A DNA stretch of 9,154 nucleotides from Bacteroidota bacterium. Its GTDB lineage: Bacteria; Bacteroidota; Ignavibacteria; UBA10030; UBA6906. How positions within the stretch are numbered: the stretch's first letter is position 1; every line of letters begins with the position of its first letter. This document shows positions 1-6,300 of this stretch, in pieces. The stretch lies in NCBI GenBank assembly GCA_017860555.1, contig JAGDMJ010000104.1, forward strand, positions 1 through 9,154, in the 5' to 3' direction. Both the position numbers and the translations under genes were made by a program. The notes beneath the pieces are model-generated. The model had not been told where the DNA came from and did no database searches. It was given only the letters and a program-made list of their open reading frames with translations.

Positions 1-156
1 ATGAAATTCCGCGACCTGCAGTTCAAATCGGTCAATGCATTCGCGGGCAAGACGATCATTTATAACGGGGTCCGCATCACCATCCCCCAGCAACTGGATG
101 AGAACATCCACGCCGATGGTATGGTCTTTCAACTCGGCGCGGCGTTCAGCTTCTAG
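1..156 (+). CDS. Probable outer-membrane beta-barrel protein, C-terminal fragment (5' end outside window)
   Basis: Frame 1 is open from the first base to a TAG at 154-156, giving 51 residues. The window happens to begin with ATG, but the peptide lacks a signal sequence and reads like the end of a longer protein, so the true start is probably upstream. The last residues (DGMVFQLGAAFSF) alternate hydrophobic and small or polar residues and finish on phenylalanine. That is the known C-terminal beta-signal pattern recognised by the BAM complex in outer-membrane barrels. The barrel call rests on this tail only; family and cargo cannot be told. Codon use resembles that of the other genes here. The next gene starts 78 bases downstream, so co-transcription is possible but not shown. 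It could instead be a short hypothetical protein starting at base 1. Confidence 0.6.
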   Translation: MKFRDLQFKSVNAFAGKTIIYNGVRITIPQQLDENIHADGMVFQLGAAFSF

Positions 157-178
157 CGCCTACCCAGAACGACCCGCT

Positions 179-190
179 CCGCCGGGGCGG
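179..190 (+). other. Weak GC hairpin in the gap after the barrel gene
   Basis: CCGC at 179-182 can pair with GCGG at 187-190 around a four-base loop. The stem is short and no T-run follows directly, so this is at best a poor intrinsic terminator and may be chance in GC-rich DNA. The rest of the 157-234 gap holds nothing else recognisable apart from a weak GGA at 227-229 before the next start. Confidence 0.15.
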
Positions 191-234
191 TTCAGGCGCT
201 TCTCCCCTTTCAGAACACGGAATTTCGGACACTG

Positions 235-1008
235 ATGAGGACGACTGTAAAGGCAGAAGGGCGCCTCTCCATCCTTCCGACGGAGCATCTCGCTTCTCCT
301 CTTCCGGGGGCGGAGGATATCTATGCGATCATCGCATCCCGTTATGATGTCTGCGCGACGCATGTCGTGGCGGGGACCGAAGCGTTCGACATTCTCCATG
401 TCCGCGACACGAACAGGCTTCTGGACCTTCTCAATCCGGAGCTCTTTGCAAAAGACGAGCGGCTTCCATACTGGGCGGACCTCTGGACGTCCTCCATCGA
501 CCTTGCAGACTGGTTGACGGGGGCGGAGAGTCTTGCCGGGGAAAAAGTGCTGGAGCTCGGATCGGGTGTGGGACTTGCCGGAATAGCCGCGGCCCGGGCC
601 GGGGCGCAGGTGACCATGACCGACTACGAAACCGATGCGCTCCTTTTTGCCCGTTACAATGCCCTGAGAAATCTTCCGGCCGACGCCCTTCAGCGCCAGG
701 TCCGGTTTGTGCCCATGGACTGGCGGGCACCCGACGTCGACGCCCGGTTCGAAATCATTATCGGTGCGGACATCGTGTACGAACGAAAGAACTTCCTCCC
801 TATACTCTCGCTCCTGCAATCACATCTGGTCCCCGGGGGGCGGGCGCTGTTGACCGAACCCGACCGCGCGGTTGGCCGGGCGTTCCTGGCTGCTGTGCGA
901 GACTATCCGTTCTCCGTGCATCATATATGCACAGGAGTGGTGCGGGATGGAAAGACGTTCCGCATTTCACGCATTCTCCTTCAGTATGAACCAAGCGAAA
1001 CGATTTGA
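235..1008 (+). CDS. Class I SAM-dependent methyltransferase, METTL20/21-like (probable protein lysine methyltransferase)
   Basis: A 257-residue protein with a seven-beta-strand Rossmann methyltransferase domain over roughly residues 75-225. Motif I is VLELGSGVGLAG (105-116), which binds the SAM methionine part. D130 ends strand 2, where an acidic residue usually holds the ribose. MDW (161-163) lies where the adenine-binding loop is expected, and GADIVYE carries the DxxY motif (179-182) typical of the METTL20/21/22 lysine methyltransferase group (Methyltransf_16-like). PYWADLW (78-84) upstream of motif I is also common in that group. The substrate is unknown; ribosomal or electron-transfer proteins are targets of relatives, but nothing here selects one. 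The N-terminal 75 residues are not recognised. ATG 235 is the only normal start after the upstream in-frame stop at 154-156; its ribosome site is weak (GGA at 227-229). The 3' end overlaps aroK, implying one transcript. Confidence 0.85.
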   Translation: MRTTVKAEGRLSILPTEHLASPLPGAEDIYAIIASRYDVCATHVVAGTEAFDILHVRDTNRLLDLLNPELFAKDERLPYWADLWTSSIDLADWLTGAESLAGEKVLELGSGVGLAGIAAARAGAQVTMTDYETDALLFARYNALRNLPADALQRQVRFVPMDWRAPDVDARFEIIIGADIVYERKNFLPILSLLQSHLVPGGRALLTEPDRAVGRAFLAAVRDYPFSVHHICTGVVRDGKTFRISRILLQYEPSETI

Positions 1009-1561
1009 CCCCGCCTTTGTCCGGAAGGACAGGATCTACCTCACGGGTTTCATGGGGTGCGGCAAGAGCACGATTGGGCCCATCCTGGCCAACACGATCG
1101 GCTATGACTTCGTTGATGTAGACCGACGGATCGAGCAGATGGAAGGGAAGTCCATCAACGAGATCTTCACGGAGAAGGGAGAAAAGCATTTCCGTGAGCT
1201 CGAACGAACGGTGTTGCTCGAGGTCTGTTCGCTTCCCCGCCGGGTCATTTCGCTGGGCGGAGGCACAATGACTGTTGCGGAAAACCTCGAAGTCATCCTT
1301 GCGACGGGACTGGTCGTCTATCTGAAGATCACGCCGGAACAACTCTTCCACAGGCTTCGTCATCGCTCTGACCGGCCTCTCTTAAGGACGGAAGATGGCG
1401 GTCGACTGGGTGATGAGGACCTCAGAAGCCGGATTCAGCTTCTATATGAAGCACGCGAGCCGCTCTACTCCCGGGCAGACATCGTGATCCCCACGGACGG
1501 GAAAAAGCTCGGGCTTACGGTGGACGCCATTGTGAAGCGCCTGACCGGCCTCATTATGTAG
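986..1561 (+). CDS. aroK: Shikimate kinase
   Basis: Cytoplasmic enzyme that phosphorylates shikimate at the 3-hydroxyl with ATP, the fifth step of the chorismate (aromatic amino acid) pathway. At 191 residues it is slightly longer than the usual 165-180. Walker A GFMGCGKST is at 21-29. DVD at 44-46 and R70 (in FRELE) match the shikimate-binding Asp and Arg of the family. LGGG at 90-93 is the conserved glycine motif. R130 in RPLL is the lid arginine, and R149, 19 residues later, matches the second substrate arginine. All key residues are present, so it should be active. Start choice: ATG 986 gives a 23-base overlap with the methyltransferase. In-frame ATG 947 has a better ribosome site (AGGAG at 933-937, 9-base spacing) but would overlap by 62 bases and add 13 residues not typical of the family. 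No other aro gene is in the window. Confidence 0.95.
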   Translation: MNQAKRFDPAFVRKDRIYLTGFMGCGKSTIGPILANTIGYDFVDVDRRIEQMEGKSINEIFTEKGEKHFRELERTVLLEVCSLPRRVISLGGGTMTVAENLEVILATGLVVYLKITPEQLFHRLRHRSDRPLLRTEDGGRLGDEDLRSRIQLLYEAREPLYSRADIVIPTDGKKLGLTVDAIVKRLTGLIM

Positions 1562-1618
1562 GTAGATTTCTCGCCCTGGCCTCCTGTCTACCATATTTGG
1601 CGCTCAAAACAGCATACT

Positions 1619-1634
1619 GTCCAGCTTTTTGGAC
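1619..1634 (+). terminator. Small hairpin after aroK, possible weak terminator
   Basis: GTCCA (1619-1623) and TGGAC (1630-1634) form a perfect five-base-pair stem around the loop GCTTTT. The T-run is in the loop rather than after the stem, so this does not match a standard intrinsic terminator. It overlaps a smaller ACAG/CTGT hairpin (1609-1620). A termination role for the upstream group is only a guess. Confidence 0.2.
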
Positions 1635-1683
1635 GCGCTCCATCCCTCGTCTTCGTTTTGCCCTCCAGATTCTCCACAAGTCC

Positions 1684-1712
1684 TTGCACTTCAATGACTT
1701 AATAAATATATT
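1684..1712 (+). promoter_or_regulatory. Sigma70-type promoter candidate for the heptose-tamB-rnr operon
   Basis: TTGCAC at 1684-1689 and TATATT at 1707-1712 are near-consensus -35 and -10 boxes with the ideal 17-base spacing. The spacer is AT-rich. Transcription would begin near 1719, giving a leader of about 50 bases before the GTG start at 1769. The -10 with its following G (TATATTG) also resembles the Bacteroidota TAnnTTTG element with one T missing, so either housekeeping sigma type could use it. Its position at the head of a closely spaced four-gene run supports the call. Confidence 0.55.
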
Positions 1713-1758
1713 GCCGTGTCAAACCATTTTACCTTTTTGGCATCTAATATGCACTGCT

Positions 1759-1763
1759 AGAGG
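1759..1763 (+). promoter_or_regulatory. Ribosome binding site fixing the GTG start of rfaE1
   Basis: AGAGG lies 5 bases before GTG 1769. No ATG is available nearby in frame before the conserved GDLMLD region, so this site supports the GTG start. Confidence 0.55.
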
Positions 1764-1768
1764 TCTTC

Positions 1769-2782
1769 GTGCTGTCATTTACTGAGGAGTGGCTGAAGGA
1801 GCTTCTCCGGAATTTTCACGGGAGAAAGATCGCCGTAATTGGGGATCTGATGCTCGATCGGTACTACTGGGGCTCCGTGCAACGAGTGTCTCCTGAAGCG
1901 CCGGTGCCGGTGGTCGAAGTCGAGTCGGAATCTATCCGCCTGGGCGGGGCGGCGAATGTGGCCTGCAACATTCAGGCGCTGGGCGGAGACCCGGTCCTGG
2001 TCGGCCTTGTCGGGAACGACCATCTGGGCGTGTCGCTGGTCGATATGCTGAAGGAACGGAATCTCGAGACGCGGGGTGTCGTAGTTGACGGCTCCCGCCC
2101 GACGACCATCAAGACCAGGGTCATCGCGCACGGGCAGCATGTGGTGAGGATCGACAACGAATCCAAGGCAGACTGTCCGGATCACCTGGTCTCCCGCATC
2201 GTCGATGCCGTGCGCTACAATATCCGGGATATCGACGGGATCGTGATCGAAGATTACAACAAGGGGGTCGTAACCACGGAGGTCATTCGTCAGGTCATCG
2301 CCATTGCCTCGAAGTATGAGAAGATCGTGACGGTCGACCCCAAATTCAATAACTTTTCCGAATACAAAGGGGTAACCGTCTTCAAGCCGAACCGGCGGGA
2401 GGTGGAGGAAGTACTCGGGGGCAGGTTGAGGACGGAGGACGATCTTGTGAATGCTGGGAAGCGCTTGCTCGCCATGCTTTCCGCGCAGAACGTTTTGCTC
2501 ACGAGAGGCGAGGAAGGGATGTCGCTTTTTGAAGCGAACGGCAACGTCATGCATGTTCCGACGATGGCGGAGCACGTGCAGGATGTTTCCGGCGCGGGCG
2601 ACACTGTTATTGCTACCCTGACCATGGCGCTGGCGGGCGGGGCGGGCATCCGGGAGGCTTGTGTGCTTGCCAACTGTGCGGGGGGAGTGGTCGTGGGCTC
2701 GGTCGGCATCGTACCGATCGAACCGCCGCAGTTGATGGCTGCGGCATTGCGCCAGTCGAATCACGCACAGGGTTCTCGCTGA
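1769..2782 (+). CDS. rfaE1: D-glycero-beta-D-manno-heptose-7-phosphate kinase (RfaE1/HldA, PfkB family)
   Basis: Cytoplasmic kinase that adds phosphate to C1 of heptose-7-phosphate, giving heptose-1,7-bisphosphate for ADP-heptose and the LPS inner core. The 337-residue length matches the kinase half of E. coli HldE. The family-specific N-terminal stretch is present: GDLMLDRYYWG (25-35) and RVSPEAPVPV (39-48), followed by the PfkB signature GGAANVA (59-65). The C-terminal PfkB signature DVSGAGD (272-278) supplies the anion hole and D278 as catalytic base. All key residues are intact. The start is GTG, supported by AGAGG 5 bases upstream. The stop shares one base with the start of the adenylyltransferase (TGATG), so the two subunits are probably translationally coupled. 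The split arrangement, rather than a fused HldE, is found in several phyla. The anomer made (beta by homology) is inferred. Confidence 0.95.
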   Translation: MLSFTEEWLKELLRNFHGRKIAVIGDLMLDRYYWGSVQRVSPEAPVPVVEVESESIRLGGAANVACNIQALGGDPVLVGLVGNDHLGVSLVDMLKERNLETRGVVVDGSRPTTIKTRVIAHGQHVVRIDNESKADCPDHLVSRIVDAVRYNIRDIDGIVIEDYNKGVVTTEVIRQVIAIASKYEKIVTVDPKFNNFSEYKGVTVFKPNRREVEEVLGGRLRTEDDLVNAGKRLLAMLSAQNVLLTRGEEGMSLFEANGNVMHVPTMAEHVQDVSGAGDTVIATLTMALAGGAGIREACVLANCAGGVVVGSVGIVPIEPPQLMAAALRQSNHAQGSR

Positions 2783-3306
2783 TGAAAAAGATCGTCACGC
2801 TCCGGGAGCTTCTTCGCATTCGCAGGGCGCTTGCGCGCAAGGGGAAGCGGGTGGTGTTCACCAACGGGACGTTCGATATACTGCACCGGGGCCATGTGGA
2901 GTATCTTGCGGCTGCCCGTGCGCTCGGGGATGCCCTGATCGTCGGTCTCAACACGGACGCGTCCATCCGCAGGATCAAAGGGAACGGGCGGCCGATCAAC
3001 AGGAATGCCGACAGAGCCGCGGTGCTTGCGGGATTGCAGAGCGTGGACTACATCTGTTTCTTCGGGGCGAACACCCCGGGACGCATGATTGAGAGCGTTG
3101 TTCCGGACGTCCTCGTGAAGGGGGCTGACTGGAACATCGACGCAATTGTTGGCCGCGATGTGGTCGAGCGGCACGGCGGCGTCGTCAAGACCATCCAGCT
3201 GGTTCCCGGACGGTCGAGCACGTCCGTCATAGAACGGATCATTCGCACCTACGTTCACCCGGGAAAGTCGCCGGGGAGCAACAGGCGAAAGCGCAACAGC
3301 CACTGA
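2782..3306 (+). CDS. rfaE2: D-glycero-beta-D-manno-heptose 1-phosphate adenylyltransferase (RfaE2/HldC)
   Basis: Cytoplasmic nucleotidyltransferase that joins AMP from ATP to heptose-1-phosphate, giving ADP-heptose for LPS core glycosyltransferases. The 174 residues correspond to the C-terminal domain of fused HldE. GTFDILHRGHVEYL (29-42) contains the HxGH nucleotide-binding motif (H35-H38). GLNTDASIRRIKG (55-67) and VKGADW (112-117) are typical of the RfaE2 group, and SSTSVIERI (145-153) is the ISSTxxI-like second ATP motif. The last 20 residues are basic and probably flexible, beyond the usual end of the fold. Start: ATG 2782 overlaps the kinase stop by one base, the expected coupled start; earlier in-frame starts would lie deep inside the kinase gene. 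GmhA, GmhB and the epimerase HldD, which complete the pathway, are not in the window. Confidence 0.95.
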   Translation: MKKIVTLRELLRIRRALARKGKRVVFTNGTFDILHRGHVEYLAAARALGDALIVGLNTDASIRRIKGNGRPINRNADRAAVLAGLQSVDYICFFGANTPGRMIESVVPDVLVKGADWNIDAIVGRDVVERHGGVVKTIQLVPGRSSTSVIERIIRTYVHPGKSPGSNRRKRNSH

Positions 3307-3307
3307 T

Positions 3308-3317
3308 AGAGGCGGAG
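3308..3317 (+). promoter_or_regulatory. Ribosome binding region deciding the TTG start of tamB
   Basis: AGAGG (3308-3312) and GGAG (3314-3317) precede two consecutive TTG codons at 3321 and 3324. AGAGG is 8 bases before 3321, and GGAG is 6 bases before 3324, so either TTG could initiate; the difference is one residue. Confidence 0.5.
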
Positions 3318-3320
3318 CGA

Positions 3321-6300
3321 TTGTTGAAGAAGGTTCTGAAAATACTGCTCTGGGTCGTGGGGATCTTCGTCCTGCTGCTCGCCCTTCTGGCCGGCGTGAC
3401 GCAGACGCAGTTCTTCCGCGACCGCCTGCGCACCGCCGTGCTGTCCAACCTGGATACGCTCCTTGCGGCGGAGGTGTACCTCGGGCCGCTGCGGGGGAAC
3501 CTGGTGACCGGTTTTTCCATCGATAGCCTCTCGCTTGCCGTCGGCGGCAAGCTGGCGCTCTCGGCTGAGCGGATCGACCTGCGGTACAGTCTCTGGGAGA
3601 TCCCGGGCAAGACGCTTTCCGTGAACACGTTGACGCTGGTGCACCCCACCATCCGGCTGATTAAGGGCAACGATAGCACCTGGAATCTGTCCCGCATCGT
3701 GCGGCCGCAACCCACCGATAGCACACCATCAAAACCGTTCACATGGGCGCTCAACGTCGATCGTTTTGAGTTGCAGGACGGCACGCTTATCGTCACGGAC
3801 TCTCTTGCGCTGAACGAAGTGCCTCCGCTTCCGGAAGCAGAGCGGCGTCTGCACAATTTTGTCGCGCATGACCTCAACGCCCTTCTGACGGCACGCGTCA
3901 CAGAAGCAGAGAAGCGCGTCCAGATCAGGCGGTTTTCACTGCGGTGCGATGCTCCGGCGCTGAATCTCAAGCGGCTTTCCGGCACGTTTACGGTCGCCGC
4001 GAACGCGTCCCGCGTGGAAGAACTGATCATCGTGACCGACCGTACGGACCTGAATCTCACGGCCGTGATGCGGGACTTCGACCTCCTGGGCGGTATCTCG
4101 CTGGAAGGTCTCCGTCATGCTCCTGTCGACATCGACCTTCAGGCCAATCCCATCGACCTGAATGAACTCGGGAGCCTCCTCCCTCCGGTGGATTTCCTGA
4201 ACGGGTCCGTATTCCTGATCCTGAATGCGGAAGGAGAGTTTGGCGATCTGGGTATCCGGCGGTTGGACCTTGCAACCGGGCAGACCCGTCTCTCTCTGAA
4301 GGGAAAGATTTCCAATCTCCACAGGCCCGACGACCTCACGCTGGACGTGAGAATGCCGGATAGCAAGATCCAGCCGCACGATGTCCTCGCACTGATGCCA
4401 TCCTTTGATCTGCCGGATTACAGTTCGGTCGGTCCGGCAACGCTGACGCTGGAGTATGCCGGGAAGCCACTTGATTTCAGAACGAAGTTCCTTCTTCAGA
4501 CACAGTCCGGCAGCGTGGAAGGGAAAGGCTCTCTCGGCATTGGGGGGCCAAAGACGCTGAGATACAACGGTGAATTCGTCCTGTCGAAGCTGAATCTCGC
4601 CGCGTTGTTGGAAGACGAACAGTTCGGCAGCAGTCTGAACGGCACGGTCCGGATCGAAGGCGAAGGAGTGGCGCTGGCGGACCTCTCCTCGTCACTGAAA
4701 GCTCAACTCGGGCCATCGGAGTTTCGAGGCCTGCCGCTGGTTGCGCCGGAGCTTCTGGTGACGGCGAAGGGAAAGGTGGTTCACGGCAGGGCGGATCTCT
4801 CGCTTGGCGACATGCGGTCAACATTTAGCGCCGATCTCGACACGCGAACGCCGAAGGTGCCGCGTTTCTCCCTCGGAGCCGATGTCCAATCGCTGAACCT
4901 GGCCCCGCTTCTGCGCAACACAAAATTCGACAGCGACCTGACGCTCCGGTTGGAAAGTCATGGAACGGGTCTGACGTGGAACACGCTGAACGGCGAGCTT
5001 CTGCTTGATCTCTCTTCGTCACGATACCGGGATTATCGCATTACGGCTGGAGACGTGCACCTCCTGCTGCATCAGGAAGATCCCACCCACAAGCAGCTCA
5101 GCGTGGAATCCAACGTCGCGGACTTTTCGTTGACGGGAACCTTCGACCTGGAGTACCTTGCCCGGCTGCTCTCCTTCGAAGTGGGGAATGTCGGGGGAGC
5201 GATCGGCGAGAGATTTGCGTCGCTCGACTCTTCACTGGCGACTGCCATAGACCGGAAGAAACTGGCCCTTGCCGGGAAACGGCTTGGCTCATCGCCGGTT
5301 CCTCTTGATGCTGAGTACATACTTCAGATCAAGGACCTTGTGCCAGTTTCGGTTGTGGCGGGTGACCGGACATTCAACGGAACGGGCGTGCTGAACGGCT
5401 CACTCAAGGGAGGCTACGACACCCTCGCCGTCCATGGCCTGTTCGACGTCCGGGATTTCTACTACGGCAACGTGGAGTCGGGGGTGCTGATGCAGAACAG
5501 CACTATTGCTTTTGACATCACGTCGCTCACGCCGACTCAGGTACTCAAGAACCTCGGCCTGCGTTTGACGGTGGAAGCGGACAAGATGCATATCAACGAT
5601 CTCATGCTGGACTCACTGCAGGTCGAGCTCTCGTACGCGCAGGAACGCGCGCAGTATGTGGCGCGCGGAACCGCCGACCGAGAGGTGCGAATGGCGGTCA
5701 AAGGGGATGCCATGGTCTCGCAGGAAGGCATCATCACCACTCTTGACAGACTGCGGTGGGCATACCGGGATTTCCGGTGGGACGCGGACAGCGGTGCGGT
5801 CGTGCAGTATTCGCGGAACGGCCTTCGCGTTGCGGATCTGACCATGCGCAAGGATACAGGGTCGGTATCGGTCAAAGGATTTCTTGGCAGTGGCGGCATG
5901 ATGGATCTTGAGATCGCCGCACGCAGCCTGAATCTCAGCGACCTGAAATACGTCATGACGCCGAACAACGTCAATGACCGGCGGCAAGCGTTCGCCGGTG
6001 TCGTGGATTTCTCGCTCGAGGCGAAGGGGAGCCTTCTGCAGCCGCTGTATGCCGCGACTTTGCGCGCGGAGAACATCAGCTTCCGGGGAATCCCTTTCGG
6101 GGATCTTCAGGCGGACTTCAACTACCGGGACGAGCAACTGGGCGTTACGCTGGAGGGAGGGCCCCGCTGGACCGTTCCCGGCACCGCCGGGCTTGCTATT
6201 TCGGGGACGCTCCCCATCAGCCTTGCGCTTGAGGGAGTGAACGAACGGGTATCGGACCGGCCGATGAACATGAGGATACGATCCGCAGGCGTTCAGATGA

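Larger units (their letters stand above)
1562..1768 (+). other. Intergenic region between aroK and the heptose/TamB operon
   Basis: This is the only sizeable non-coding gap in the window. It is visibly richer in A and T than the flanking genes, and the + strand of about 1560-1690 is rich in pyrimidines. It contains two small hairpins (1609-1620 and 1619-1634, which overlap and so are mutually exclusive), a promoter candidate (1684-1712) and the ribosome site for the next gene. A 62-codon reading frame crosses it from 1597 but has no family resemblance, no ribosome site worth noting and runs into the next gene, so I treat the region as regulatory. Confidence 0.7.

Noticed and set aside
160..819. 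219-codon - strand frame opposite the methyltransferase
   Set aside because: The + strand frame carries clear SAM-binding motifs; the opposite frame has none.
1745..1750. TAATAT as an alternative -10 box
   Set aside because: No -35-like hexamer lies at 16-18 bases upstream, and it would leave a leader of only about a dozen bases.
1740..1752. GCAT/ATGC inverted repeat just before the rfaE1 ribosome site
   Set aside because: A four-base AT-containing stem is too weak to support a regulatory claim.
1597..1785. 62-codon + strand frame in the intergenic region
   Set aside because: The peptide is rich in Cys, His, Phe and Leu with no motif. The frame overlaps the promoter candidate, the ribosome site and the rfaE1 start, and it lacks its own ribosome site.
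1775..2764. 329-codon open frame on the - strand across rfaE1
   Set aside because: It mirrors the kinase gene almost end to end and shows Arg/His/Asp-rich shadow composition with no recognisable motif.
3239..4060. 273-codon - strand frame over the rfaE2/tamB junction
   Set aside because: It is antisense to two supported genes, has a Ser/Arg-rich shadow composition and no domain.
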